Assembly: GCA_000431155.1 (NCBI GenBank)
Contig: HF985626.1
Coordinates: 5,981-69,980 of the forward strand
Source of the DNA: Bacteroides sp. CAG:927
GTDB taxonomy: Bacteria > Bacteroidota > Bacteroidia > Bacteroidales > Muribaculaceae
Length of the DNA stretch: 64,000 nt
Direction of reading: 5' to 3'
Below the pieces are notes generated by a model that was not told where the DNA came from, ran no database searches, and saw nothing but the letters and a program-made list of their open reading frames with translations. Numbering within the stretch: the stretch's first letter is position 1; every line of letters begins with the position of its first letter. Positions 52,035-60,764 of the stretch are shown piece by piece. A program made the translations under genes and the position numbers.

Positions 52035-52074
52035 GGTAAATAATGGTAAAAATGGGTTATTCTTAATTGAGGTA

Positions 52075-52082
52075 CAAATATA
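52075..52082 (-). promoter_or_regulatory. -7 element of the GH20 gene
   Basis: TATATTTG on the minus strand matches the Bacteroidetes -7 consensus, about 41 bases before the ATG at 52034. No -33 element is clear. Confidence 0.4.
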
Positions 52083-52206
52083 CGGATAATTTTTGTTGTG
52101 AATGTTAAATATAATATTTAATTTAGCGGTGTGCTACCGAACCTATTCGGGTGTAGGTTGTTCTAATATTATAATTGAAAATTAACAACCCCAAATAAAT
52201 TAGGAA

Positions 52207-52410
52207 ATGAAACCATTACATGTGATTCTTGCTGTAGTAGGTGGCGCCATTGCCGGAGCGTCCCTTGGTCTGCTTTTTGCCCCCGCAAAAGGTGAATCCA
52301 CTCGTGACGAGATAGTAAAATTTCTCAAAGCTAAAGGCATTAAGCTGAAAAAGAACAAGCTTGAAGAATTGGCCGACGAGATAGCTGACGAAATCACCCC
52401 GAAGGCTTGA
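52207..52410 (+). CDS. YtxH domain protein
   Basis: The 67-residue protein has one N-terminal transmembrane segment with the YtxH-type glycine-rich motif (GGAIAGASLGLLFAPAKGESTRDEI), followed by a charged helical tail. YtxH proteins are small membrane proteins linked to general stress in other bacteria. It starts the four-gene cluster with a second YtxH, a holin-family protein and a 91-residue protein. No TAnnTTTG promoter is visible upstream, but the 52120-52200 region contains GGTTGTT (52156-52162) and AACAACC (52184-52190) as complementary arms, which may mark a special promoter or operator. Confidence 0.85.
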   Translation: MKPLHVILAVVGGAIAGASLGLLFAPAKGESTRDEIVKFLKAKGIKLKKNKLEELADEIADEITPKA

Positions 52411-52456
52411 CGGCATTGATTTGTCATTTAGAACGAACCAAACAAAAGAAACCGAT

Positions 52457-52654
52457 ATGAAGAATTTAGGATTATTGTATGCTTTTTTGGGCGGTGCTAT
52501 AGTAGGTGCCGGTGCCGCAGTGCTTTTTGCTCCTGAAAAAGGTGAGGATTTGCGCCGTCGCATTAAGGATGTGCTTCGTAAAAAAGGAATCCTTTGCACA
52601 GAAAATGAAATAGATGCTCTGGTCGAGCAGCTTACAACAGAAATCGACGACTAA
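52457..52654 (+). CDS. Second YtxH domain protein
   Basis: The 65-residue protein has the same design as its upstream neighbour: a hydrophobic segment with GGAIVGAGAAVLFAPEKGEDLRRRI followed by a short charged tail. The two copies share the FAP(A/E)KGE motif and were probably duplicated. The ATG at 52457 is chosen because it starts directly before the hydrophobic segment. It follows the first gene by 46 bases. Confidence 0.83.
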   Translation: MKNLGLLYAFLGGAIVGAGAAVLFAPEKGEDLRRRIKDVLRKKGILCTENEIDALVEQLTTEIDD

Positions 52655-52748
52655 TTATAAAGAAAAGACAAAAGCATAAGCACGCCGCTCGGAAGTAATC
52701 GCCTTGCGGCGGGCTTGTGTCGTGTTCCATACCGTAACTGTTTTGTTT

Positions 52749-53087
52749 ATGTCAAATCAATCCAATTCTTTTGCCAACCTTTGGGCGCAGCTCAAAGAGT
52801 ATGGAACCATGAAGCTGGAGTATTGCAAGCTCACGGCGGCAGAAAAAGTAAGCACCCTTATTACGGCCATATCGCTGGCATTGCTGATAGGAGCATTGTG
52901 TGCTGTAGCTTTGTTTTTTGTGTCCATGGCTGTAGTGTTCTGGATAGCTACAGGCGTAGGCTACGGGTGGGCTTTGGTTATAATGGCCGGGGTGTATGCG
53001 TTGTTGCTGGGTGTCGTTGTTATATTCAGAAAGCAGCTGATACTGAATCCCGTTTGCCGGTTTGTATCTAAGTTGCTCTTATCTTAA
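52749..53087 (+). CDS. Phage_holin_3_6-family (DUF1469-like) membrane protein
   Basis: The 112-residue protein has an amphipathic N-terminal helix (ANLWAQLKEYGTMKLEYCKLTAAEKVSTLI) and two hydrophobic helices (about 40-60 and 68-90) with a short basic end. This matches the Phage_holin_3_6 family, whose bacterial members (YqjE-like) are not holins but envelope-stress membrane proteins. It lies behind two YtxH genes, the known companion type, and 12 bases before the 91-residue gene. The ATG at 52749 is selected because upstream residues do not fit the family. Confidence 0.78.
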   Translation: MSNQSNSFANLWAQLKEYGTMKLEYCKLTAAEKVSTLITAISLALLIGALCAVALFFVSMAVVFWIATGVGYGWALVIMAGVYALLLGVVVIFRKQLILNPVCRFVSKLLLS

Positions 53088-53099
53088 ACTTTTGATGAA

Positions 53100-53375
53100 A
53101 TGAAACAGAAACAACTGCCTCATGTCCAAGATAATTGGCAAGGATACACTATGGAAGAGATGATGTATCAGAAGGCATTTTTGCTGGCGCGAATGGAAGT
53201 GTCGAAAACGAAGTTGATGAACGAGTTTTCGGAGGTCAGATCGGGTATGCCGGGTGTGGCATCCGGGTCGATATGGAGCAAATTGCTCAGCGGATTCACG
53301 TATGTGGATTATGCTGTGTTTGCATTCAAAATCGGAAGCAAGGTTGCGCGTCTGATCCGCACATTGCGTCGCTGA
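53100..53375 (+). CDS. Hypothetical protein of the YtxH cluster
   Basis: The 91-residue protein has no signal peptide. Its middle is amphipathic (MEEMMYQKAFLLARMEVSKTKLMNEFSEVR) and the C-terminal part has a moderately hydrophobic stretch (FTYVDYAVFAFKIGSKVARLIRTLRR) ending in Arg. It resembles the small YqjK-type proteins that accompany holin-family and YtxH genes, but I cannot assign a family. It is the last gene of the cluster and is followed by prmA 45 bases later. Confidence 0.65.
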   Translation: MKQKQLPHVQDNWQGYTMEEMMYQKAFLLARMEVSKTKLMNEFSEVRSGMPGVASGSIWSKLLSGFTYVDYAVFAFKIGSKVARLIRTLRR

Positions 53376-53420
53376 GATTTTGAAGCTGAATTATTATAAC
53401 CAATTGTTATCAAGTAAAAT

Positions 53421-54266
53421 ATGAATGACTACGTAGAGTTAAGATTTAATCTTAACCCTTGCGAAGAATATATGACAGACCTGCTTGCGGCCATGCTTGC
53501 CGATGTGGGTTTTGAGAGTTTTGTGCCTGATGAATCCGGTTTGACGGCTTATGTCAAGGAGAGTGATTACACAGGCGATATGGATGCTCTGGTAAAGTCT
53601 CTTCCGTTTGAAACCAAATGCGAATGGAGTGCCGTGAAGGTGGAAGGCCGTGACTGGAACGCCGAGTGGGAAAAGAACTATTTCCAGCCTATAGTAGTAG
53701 GTGGTGAATGTGTGATACACAGCTCATTTCACAAGGATGTGCCACAATGCAAATACGATATAGTCATTGACCCGAAAATGGCTTTTGGCACGGGGCACCA
53801 TAGTACAACTTCACTGATAATAGGGCGGCTGCTGGAGATGGATCTTCGCGGCAAGAGTATGGTGGACATGGGTACAGGAACCGGAATACTCGCTATTTTG
53901 GCCGCCATGCGCGGAGCATCACCTGTGGCGGCAATAGAGATAGATCCGTTTGCTTATACCAACGCTGTAGAAAATGTGAGCCTGAACTCTCATCCTGAAA
54001 TAATTATGATAGAGGGCGATGCCTCCAGGCTTGAGGATGTGGGGTTTGATGCCGATGTGTTTGTGGCCAATATCAACCGCAATGTTATAACTGCCGACAT
54101 GGATTGTTATGTCGGTGCGATGGCCCAAGGTGCAACGATGCTTCTAAGTGGATTTTATGTGGAAGATATTCCAGTGGTTCGTGCCGCAGCCGAGAAGTGC
54201 GGCATGAGATATGTGGACTACACCGAGCACAAGAACTGGGCATGCGTATGTCTGGTGAAAGGTTAG
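53421..54266 (+). CDS. prmA: Ribosomal protein L11 methyltransferase
   Basis: PrmA trimethylates ribosomal protein L11. The 281-residue protein has an N-terminal substrate-recognition domain with DWNAEWEKNYFQPI near 80-93, the family motif DPKMAFGTGHHSTT near 117-130, the SAM-binding GTGTGILAI near 151-159 and the ANINRNVI motif near 217. All standard elements are present, including the AFGTGxH signature. The start ATG is at 53421. The motif VANINRN corresponds to the NPF/NIxxN catalytic-loop position of the family. Confidence 0.94.
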   Translation: MNDYVELRFNLNPCEEYMTDLLAAMLADVGFESFVPDESGLTAYVKESDYTGDMDALVKSLPFETKCEWSAVKVEGRDWNAEWEKNYFQPIVVGGECVIHSSFHKDVPQCKYDIVIDPKMAFGTGHHSTTSLIIGRLLEMDLRGKSMVDMGTGTGILAILAAMRGASPVAAIEIDPFAYTNAVENVSLNSHPEIIMIEGDASRLEDVGFDADVFVANINRNVITADMDCYVGAMAQGATMLLSGFYVEDIPVVRAAAEKCGMRYVDYTEHKNWACVCLVKG

Positions 54267-54267
54267 A

Positions 54268-54299
54268 TTTGCACAATAATACAAAATAGTGTACTTTTG
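54268..54299 (+). promoter_or_regulatory. Promoter of the small barrel gene
   Basis: TTTG (54268-54271) and TACTTTTG (54292-54299) have a 20-base spacer, a near-perfect Bacteroidetes promoter. It lies directly after the prmA stop. The start near 54306 leaves 15 bases before the ATG. Confidence 0.7.
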
Positions 54300-54320
54300 T
54301 ATTAAAGTAGAAGCTACATT

Positions 54321-54851
54321 ATGAAAAGAATCATCACATTATTGCTGGCTGTGATTATCACCGCCGGAGCATATGCAGCAGAAAGACCGGCGCCGTTGCC
54401 TCGTGGATTCGGCTGGGGTGCAGCAGTGGGCGGTTGTATAGATATGACAGGCCACGATATGTCGTCAATAAATCTTGACGCAAATTTCGGATATCGCAAC
54501 TCATGGATAAATCTGCTTGGCGTAGGCGCATCCATAGATATGATGGTAAATAACAGTGTGCGTTCATTTCCGGTATATGCTATTTTACGCACCGGTTTCA
54601 GCAAGCGTCCTACCTTATGTTTCGGCGATTTCAGAGTGGGATGCGTGTTCAATAACCTCAATGACAAGAATCATCAGACAAGAATGTATGTGTCACCGGG
54701 AATAGGGGTGAACCTTGCCACCGGCCGCACATTCCGTTCATATTTGATGCTCAGTTATATATACAACGGCATGAACGGATTTTACAAGGAGGGAGATAAA
54801 TCTATCCATTCACTGCACATGGCATGTGTGCGTTTCGGTGTGGCATTTTGA
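54321..54851 (+). CDS. Small secreted beta-barrel-like protein
   Basis: The 176-residue protein has a signal peptide ([19 protein letters not shown], cleavage near 19). It then has beta-rich segments ending in VRFGVAF, a C-terminal Phe typical of outer-membrane barrels. Strands such as [24 protein letters not shown] and [11 protein letters not shown] have alternating residues. It is probably an OM beta-barrel or surface protein. The family is not recognised. The dut gene begins one base after its stop codon. Confidence 0.65.
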   Translation: MKRIITLLLAVIITAGAYAAERPAPLPRGFGWGAAVGGCIDMTGHDMSSINLDANFGYRNSWINLLGVGASIDMMVNNSVRSFPVYAILRTGFSKRPTLCFGDFRVGCVFNNLNDKNHQTRMYVSPGIGVNLATGRTFRSYLMLSYIYNGMNGFYKEGDKSIHSLHMACVRFGVAF

Positions 54852-54852
54852 T

Positions 54853-55296
54853 ATGGACAACGTGAAGATCAAGGTAATCAACAGCGGGCGCCATCCGTTG
54901 CCTGCGTACAGTACCGACAGCTCGGCCGGCATGGATGTGAGGGCCAATCTTGATGCTCCTATCACCCTAATGCCAATGCAGCGTGTGCTTGTGCCCACGG
55001 GTCTAAGAATAGCATTGCCTGAAGGGTATGAATGTCAGCTGCGTCCACGCAGCGGCCTTGCGCTCAAGCATGGCATAACTCTTGTGAATACGCCCGGCAC
55101 TGTGGATGCGGATTATCGCGGTGAGATAGGAGTGATATTAATCAACCTTTCAAGTGACCCTTTTGTTATAAATGACGGAGAGCGAATATGCCAGATGGTT
55201 ATTGCTCCCTATACTCGCGGCAGTTGGGTGACTGTGTCATATCTTGACGAGACCGAGCGCGGTGCCGGCGGTTTCGGACACACAGGAGTGCAGTAG
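54853..55296 (+). CDS. dut: dUTP diphosphatase
   Basis: Dut hydrolyses dUTP to dUMP, keeping uracil out of DNA and supplying thymidylate. The 147-residue protein contains the five trimeric dUTPase motifs: AGMDVRAN near 26, [10 protein letters not shown] near 64, [20 protein letters not shown] near 77, [10 protein letters not shown] near 105 and the C-terminal GAGGFGHTG (P-loop-like). All are in the right order. The ATG at 54853 starts two bases after the preceding stop. A longer upstream frame overlaps that gene and is rejected. Confidence 0.95.
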   Translation: MDNVKIKVINSGRHPLPAYSTDSSAGMDVRANLDAPITLMPMQRVLVPTGLRIALPEGYECQLRPRSGLALKHGITLVNTPGTVDADYRGEIGVILINLSSDPFVINDGERICQMVIAPYTRGSWVTVSYLDETERGAGGFGHTGVQ

Positions 55297-55352
55297 CCCG
55301 CAACGCGAGCTATTGATTTTTTACACTCTCTACTTATTTACGCTTTGATAAA

Positions 55353-57122
55353 ATGAGCAAACATTCATCCATCTCGATAAAGCCGACAACGATAGTATTG
55401 ATGACGGTTGTTGCCATATTCATGGTGGCGACAGCGGCGGGCAAACCTCACAAAAAGAATGTGAGTGAGGCTGATGTGCGCAAGGCTGACTATATATTTC
55501 TCGAGAGCCAGCGACTCAAGCAGCAGGAAAAGTCTGATGCCTACTATGAGCTGGTGAGCCGTGCTTATGAGCTGAATCCCAATGACAAGTATCTGGGTAT
55601 GGAGGTAGGTGTGAGCCGTATGATGCTGTCGGAAGGTGACAGTGCGGAGCTTGAGAACGGTTTGGCGATGCTGGCCGATTATGCCTATTCCAATCCGCAG
55701 GATTTGTATAATTGTGCCAAGTACGCTGCTTTGGCCGATAATTTGGGGCATCGCAAAGATGCACTTGCTATGTGGGACACGTTATATCGCCGTAATTCCG
55801 AGCGTCCGGAGGTGGCATTGAAGTATGCTGATTTGCTTACGGCCACTATTGATTCGGCCAATCTCGCAAAAGCATTGGACATATATAATCACATAGAGCA
55901 GGCCGAAGGTTCAATGCCATTGTTGACAGGACGCAAAATACAGGTTGAGAGTATAAGACGCGATACCGCTGCAATATTGCGCGAGGCAGAATTGTTGCTG
56001 GAGTCATCGCCCAACTCGTCAGAGTACAATTCAATGGTGGGCATCACCATGATGAAACTGGGACGAAAAGATTCGGCCCTGAAATATTTTGACCGCGCTG
56101 TTGAACTTGATCCGTCAAGCGGTGCGGCTTATTATCATAGGGCAAGCTATTATCAAATGGTGGGTGACAGCGCGGGATATGACCGGGAGGTATTTCAGGC
56201 TATGCGTCAGCCTGACCTTGATCTTGAATCAAAGCTTGAAATATTGCGCCAATATGTGAGCGAGCTTTATCGCGACAGTACCCAAACAGGGCGAATCACC
56301 GATGTGTTCGGGTCAATTATAGACCAGTATCCGCATGATGCCATTGTGCGTAAAATGTATGCGGAATATCTCATGCTTACGGATAAGACTACCGAGGCTG
56401 CGGAGCAGATGGGGTATGCAGTGGACAGTGACCCGTCGGATGAAACATCATGGCTCCAATACACCAGTTTGCAGCTGCAGGGAGGCAATTGGCAGAAAAC
56501 GGTGGATGCAGCAGTAAGAGGATTGCATTATTTCCCCGGCAATTCCCGTCTGATAGCTATGCAGGCTATCGGGTATAATCAGATGGGGAAATATGAAAGT
56601 GCCATTAACTTGCTTGATGAGGCGATAGCTTCTGCCGACAGTACCGATACGGAGCTTATGTCGGAGCTATATACCACCAAGGGAGATTCGTATTACGCAT
56701 GGGAGAAAAAGGATTCGGCATTTGCGGCATATTCCAAGGCCATAGAGTTGAATCCGAATAATCTTGGCGCACTGAACAACTGCGCTTACTATCTGGCTTG
56801 TGAGGACAGAGACCTTGACAAGGCTGAGGCGATGATTCTGAAAGTCGTGTCAGAGAAGCCTGAGGATGGGACCTCGCTTGACACATATGCGTGGGTGCTG
56901 TTCAAAAAACAGGATTATGTCAAGGCTAAAGAAGTGATTGATGGCGCGCTTGAAAATGAATCGGCACCCAGTGCGGAGCTTTATGAGCATGCCGGCGATA
57001 TATATTTCATGAACAAGGAGCCGGATGAGGCTCTTGAATTCTGGCGCAAGGCTCTTGCTCTGGATCCTGATAACGATTTGCTCAAACGCAAGGTGAAACA
57101 TAAAACATTTTATTACAAATGA
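55353..57122 (+). CDS. TPR-repeat periplasmic or membrane-tethered protein
   Basis: The 589-residue protein has a hydrophobic N-terminal segment (TTIVLMTVVAIFMVATAAG) that serves as signal peptide or anchor. More than ten TPR-like helix pairs follow (for example AYYHRASYYQMVGDSAGYDREV near 248 and SAFAAYSKAIELNPNNLGALNNCAYYLACEDRDLDKA near 454-490). Such proteins act as assembly or scaffold adaptors in the envelope. The gene overlaps the DUF4292 gene by four bases (ATGA), pointing to a shared role with the lipoprotein that follows. Partners are unknown. Confidence 0.85.
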   Translation: MSKHSSISIKPTTIVLMTVVAIFMVATAAGKPHKKNVSEADVRKADYIFLESQRLKQQEKSDAYYELVSRAYELNPNDKYLGMEVGVSRMMLSEGDSAELENGLAMLADYAYSNPQDLYNCAKYAALADNLGHRKDALAMWDTLYRRNSERPEVALKYADLLTATIDSANLAKALDIYNHIEQAEGSMPLLTGRKIQVESIRRDTAAILREAELLLESSPNSSEYNSMVGITMMKLGRKDSALKYFDRAVELDPSSGAAYYHRASYYQMVGDSAGYDREVFQAMRQPDLDLESKLEILRQYVSELYRDSTQTGRITDVFGSIIDQYPHDAIVRKMYAEYLMLTDKTTEAAEQMGYAVDSDPSDETSWLQYTSLQLQGGNWQKTVDAAVRGLHYFPGNSRLIAMQAIGYNQMGKYESAINLLDEAIASADSTDTELMSELYTTKGDSYYAWEKKDSAFAAYSKAIELNPNNLGALNNCAYYLACEDRDLDKAEAMILKVVSEKPEDGTSLDTYAWVLFKKQDYVKAKEVIDGALENESAPSAELYEHAGDIYFMNKEPDEALEFWRKALALDPDNDLLKRKVKHKTFYYK

Positions 57123-57991
57123 AGCAATCGCTAATCAACATAATCTGCATTTTGTTTGTGGCCGTTATGGCCGTTGGCTGCGGAGGCAAGAAAAAAGGCG
57201 CGTCATCGGAAGTGCCATCTTCGCAACAGACAGGTGCTGCCACTTCCGCTCAGGTGATAAGTGCTGATGAGGGTGTGGAGTATCTGAGGAATGTGACCGG
57301 TCTTTATAAACCGTGGCAGCAGGTGCGTGTGCCGCTGTCCGTCAAAATCAACAGCCCAAAATCATTTTCTATTTCGGGTACGGCAGAAATGCTGCGTGGT
57401 AAGAGCGTGCTGATATCGCTCAAGTTCATAGGAATGGAGATGGTGTGGCTGTATGTGAGCGACACCAATATAACTGTAGCCGACAAAATGAACAAGCGTT
57501 ATATTTCGGAGCCCCCCGCCAAATTTCTGGGAGGATTTAACGTGAATACATATAATTTGCAGGATCTTCTGATCGGGCGTCCTTTTGTGTTGGGGACAAA
57601 CGATATTTCGGATGTAAACCCCGAGCTGTTCACATTTGCAAGTGATGGAGCCGGAGGGTGGAGCCTGCAGCCCGAGTCGGAGATTGAAAGTATGGAATAC
57701 GGTTTTTGGTTTGAGCCTAAAACGGTGTTGAATGCCGCAGTGGTGCAGCTCTTGAACAAAACACCCGTGGCATTGCTGTATGGAGAGCCTGTGAATACTC
57801 CTTGCGGACCAATGGCATCGCAGATCGGGATTAAAACCAAAATCGGAGCTACGGAGATTGACGCCACTATTTTTTGGAACTGGAAACGAGCCAAATGGGG
57901 TGATGTGTTCAACCCTCGTGAGCCCAAAGTGCCGGATTCATATAATAAAGTGGATGGGGCATCGGTGCTTAAAAGTCTGACTAATTTGTAG
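57119..57991 (+). CDS. DUF4292 lipoprotein
   Basis: The 290-residue protein starts with a lipoprotein signal (KQSLINIICILFVAVMAVGC, Cys21) and then a Lys/Ser/Ala-rich linker. The remainder is a DUF4292 domain, a beta-rich fold related to LolA/LolB-like lipid-binding proteins, with KSFSISGTAEMLRGKSVLISLKFIG as its first strands and a cavity-lining FVLGTNDISD region. The Bacteroidetes family is found next to TPR and EnvC-like genes as here. It may carry lipids or lipoproteins between membranes, but this is inferred from fold similarity only. Confidence 0.85.
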   Translation: MKQSLINIICILFVAVMAVGCGGKKKGASSEVPSSQQTGAATSAQVISADEGVEYLRNVTGLYKPWQQVRVPLSVKINSPKSFSISGTAEMLRGKSVLISLKFIGMEMVWLYVSDTNITVADKMNKRYISEPPAKFLGGFNVNTYNLQDLLIGRPFVLGTNDISDVNPELFTFASDGAGGWSLQPESEIESMEYGFWFEPKTVLNAAVVQLLNKTPVALLYGEPVNTPCGPMASQIGIKTKIGATEIDATIFWNWKRAKWGDVFNPREPKVPDSYNKVDGASVLKSLTNL

Positions 57992-58001
57992 GTTTGAGAG
58001 T

Positions 58002-59333
58002 ATGAAGCGAGGCAGAGTTTTGTGGAAAATGTGGTTGGTTGGCGTGCTATGTGCTGTTTTGTGTGCCCCGATTTATGGTGCAAAGCCGCGCAGGAACATA
58101 ACAAATGTAAAAAAAGAGCGACAGTCAACGCAACGGGAGATTAAGGAGACTTCCAAACAATTGTCAAAGAAAACAAAGGAGGCTGAGCGAGAGCTGAACA
58201 AGCTCTCCGGACTGAGAAATGAAATAACCCGAAGTACCAAGGCTATAGGCGTGGCGCAGGCCGGCATTGACTCATTGAATTCACGTATAGGTGTTATGTC
58301 GGACAGTCTGAACCATCTTACCTCACGGCGTGATTCACTTAGCAGGGCCTATGTGGCTGCGCTTCGCAGTATGCAGGGACAGCAGGGTACTATGGGCGAG
58401 CTGGCTTATATATTTTCAGCAAAAAGTTTTACGGAGGCTTTTCGGCGAATAAGGTATATGCGCGAATTTGCCCGATGGAGTGCTCGGCGGCGTAACGAGA
58501 TTGATACGGTGTCGCATCGCGTGGAAACGCATAAAATGCAGATGAACGAGCTGCACAGAAAACGTGAGGCATCGCTCATGACTCTGACCCAGGAAAAGCG
58601 TAATCTTGAAGGACAGAAAAAACAGAGCGACCAGCTTGTAGCCAAACTGAAGAAAGAGGAACGTGGTTTGCGGGCAGCGCTGAGGGCCAAAGAGAAAAAG
58701 ATGCGTGCCCTTGATGCCGAACTTGACCGCCTCATTGCAGCAGAGCAGGCACGAGCCGAAAAAGCCCGCAGGGAAGCTGAGGCAAAGGCAAAAGCCAAGG
58801 CCGATGCCGAAGCCAAGGCTAAAGGAAAATCAACCGGGAAAAGTAAATCTTCGGCTTCCAAATCCGCTTCCAAATCTTCGGGGATAAGTGGTATAGCTGA
58901 GGCAGACCGCAAGCTTAACGGTAGTTTTGAGAGCAATAAGGGAAGACTGCTGTTTCCTGTAAATGGCAAGTACAGAATAGTGCGCGGATTCGGACGGCAG
59001 AAGCATCCGGAACTCGAGCATGTGGAGACAGACAATAGTGGTATAGATGTAGAGGCACTTTCGGGAGCGTATGCCAGAGCCATATTTGCCGGAAAGGTGT
59101 CAGCCATATTCAAGCAGCCGGGGTTCAATACTATAGTCATGGTGCGCCATGGCAGTTATTTGTCAATTTACGCAAATCTGTCGGGCCTTAACGTGAAAGT
59201 GGGCGATGCCATAAAAGCCGGTCAACGTATAGGATCAATATATGCCGATCCTGATGACGGCGGCAGGGCAGTGCTACATTTCGAGCTTAGAAAGGAGCGG
59301 CAAAAACTTAACCCAACTCTTTGGGTGAAATAA
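58002..59333 (+). CDS. EnvC-like murein hydrolase activator (degenerate M23)
   Basis: The 443-residue protein has a signal peptide (through about residue 27), long coiled-coil helices (about 38-95 and 155-250), an Ala/Lys/Ser-rich linker (about 250-300) and a C-terminal LytM/M23-like domain. In an active LytM, the first ligand motif is HxGxD. Here it reads ETDNSGIDVEA, with Asn at the His position, although the C-terminal LHFELR is kept. The site is therefore probably inactive for zinc, as in E. coli EnvC, which activates cell-separation amidases instead of cutting wall itself. It follows the TPR-DUF4292 pair and precedes a flippase. Confidence 0.88.
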   Translation: MKRGRVLWKMWLVGVLCAVLCAPIYGAKPRRNITNVKKERQSTQREIKETSKQLSKKTKEAERELNKLSGLRNEITRSTKAIGVAQAGIDSLNSRIGVMSDSLNHLTSRRDSLSRAYVAALRSMQGQQGTMGELAYIFSAKSFTEAFRRIRYMREFARWSARRRNEIDTVSHRVETHKMQMNELHRKREASLMTLTQEKRNLEGQKKQSDQLVAKLKKEERGLRAALRAKEKKMRALDAELDRLIAAEQARAEKARREAEAKAKAKADAEAKAKGKSTGKSKSSASKSASKSSGISGIAEADRKLNGSFESNKGRLLFPVNGKYRIVRGFGRQKHPELEHVETDNSGIDVEALSGAYARAIFAGKVSAIFKQPGFNTIVMVRHGSYLSIYANLSGLNVKVGDAIKAGQRIGSIYADPDDGGRAVLHFELRKERQKLNPTLWVK

Positions 59334-59336
59334 AGA

Positions 59337-60764
59337 ATGATAAACAGGCAGGGTTCGTCACAATTGTCGGCCATAGTGCTTAAGGCTCTTGGCGTGTTCG
59401 GCACTTCCGAGGGCCTTGCAATGTTGTGCGGAGTAGTTAGAACAAAGCTCGTGGCACTGTGGATCGGGGCATCCGGCGTGGGTCTGTTCGGATTGTTCAA
59501 TTCGGTGGTGGAGATGCTGGGTGCGCTTACACAAACCGGAATAAGAAACAGTGCCGTACGCCAAATTGCATCAGGCACGGATGATGTGCGAAAGCAGATG
59601 AGTATATTCGTGGCGCGCAGATTGTGCGTGATGCTGGGTATTGGTACCGGCGTTTTGTGCGCGGCTCTAAGCCGGGTGCTGAGTGATATTTCGTTTGGCA
59701 ACAGTGATTACTGGTGGGCATTCTGCTGGCTTGGAGTGAGTATAATCATCAATTCAGTTACAGCGATAGAATCAGGTGTACTTCAGGGCTTGCACCGATT
59801 GTCAGCTATAGCGAGGGCTTCAGTGAGCGGGTCAATATTGGCATTGGGCGTGTCGGTGCCTATATTGTATTTTCTGCGAATTGACGGTATCGTGCCGGTG
59901 ATACTGGCTTATTCAGTTTGTATATTTTGCAGCTATTGGTGGCACAGATCCAAGGAAAAAGTAAATATCGGGAATGCGGATAAGAAAGAATTGACGGCGA
60001 TACGCAATAACATGCTCAGATTCGGAATATATCTGACGGCATCAAGTTTTGTGGTATGGTGTGTTAATTATCTGCTCATGTCGTATATCAATCATCAAGG
60101 CGGTGAAACCGAAATGGGCTATTTCCAGTGTGGCTATACGTTGATAATCAAATATATGGGCGTGGCTTTTTCGGCTATCGGAATGGAGTTTTTCCCACGG
60201 CTGTCGCAAGCCTTAGGAAGAGGATTCACGCGAGCCAACGTATTCGTGAATCATGAGATTTATGTGATGCTAAGCATAGTGTCGGCAGCCGGATGTCTTC
60301 TTGCGGCATTTGCTCCGTGGGTGGTGACATTGCTTTATTCCGCCGATTTTATGCCTGCGGTTCCGTATGTAGTCGTGGCTATGCTGGGGTGCGTGTGGCG
60401 GTGCGTGTCATGGTGTATGGGGTATATGATTGTGGCCAAGGGCGAAGGCGGAATATATATGGCGTTGGAAGTATGCTCGGGATTGATATGCCTTGCCCTG
60501 TCAATTGGCGGATACTGGCTTATGGGGATGCAGGGACTCGGATGGGCCTTTGCCCTATGGTATCTTGTATATGCTATAGCAGTGTATATTACCGTACACA
60601 AACGATACGGCTACAGGATGCCCAAGGCTACAGCCGAATGGATGATTGTGTGCATGGCAGTGACGGCCGGAGTGGTATGGCTGTCAATGAGTGTGTCCAT
60701 GTGGTGTGCCGCAGTGGTGTCGGTGGGGATGTGTGCGCTGAGCGTGCGTATGTTGCGGCGTTAA
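59337..60764 (+). CDS. Oligosaccharide flippase (Wzx/MATE superfamily)
   Basis: The 475-residue polytopic membrane protein has about 12 to 14 hydrophobic helices. It begins VLKALGVFGTSEGLAMLCGVVRTKLVALWIGASGVGLFGLFNSVV, a typical Wzx-type N-terminus with the GxxGxxGLF loop. It moves lipid-linked glycans across the inner membrane. It is different in sequence from the flippase at 15148. It starts three bases after the EnvC-like stop. Its stop (TAA at 60762-60764) interlocks with that of the convergent muramidase-like gene (TTAA). Confidence 0.86.
   Translation: MINRQGSSQLSAIVLKALGVFGTSEGLAMLCGVVRTKLVALWIGASGVGLFGLFNSVVEMLGALTQTGIRNSAVRQIASGTDDVRKQMSIFVARRLCVMLGIGTGVLCAALSRVLSDISFGNSDYWWAFCWLGVSIIINSVTAIESGVLQGLHRLSAIARASVSGSILALGVSVPILYFLRIDGIVPVILAYSVCIFCSYWWHRSKEKVNIGNADKKELTAIRNNMLRFGIYLTASSFVVWCVNYLLMSYINHQGGETEMGYFQCGYTLIIKYMGVAFSAIGMEFFPRLSQALGRGFTRANVFVNHEIYVMLSIVSAAGCLLAAFAPWVVTLLYSADFMPAVPYVVVAMLGCVWRCVSWCMGYMIVAKGEGGIYMALEVCSGLICLALSIGGYWLMGMQGLGWAFALWYLVYAIAVYITVHKRYGYRMPKATAEWMIVCMAVTAGVVWLSMSVSMWCAAVVSVGMCALSVRMLRR

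Noticed and set aside
52749..53087. Holin-family gene as evidence for a prophage
   Set aside because: No integrase, capsid, tail or lysin gene is nearby, and the YtxH neighbours are typical of chromosomal stress clusters.
58750..58890. Lys/Ala/Ser-rich stretch in the EnvC-like gene as a tandem DNA repeat or phase-variable tract
   Set aside because: The codons vary and no exact unit repeats. It reads as a flexible linker between coiled coil and LytM domain.
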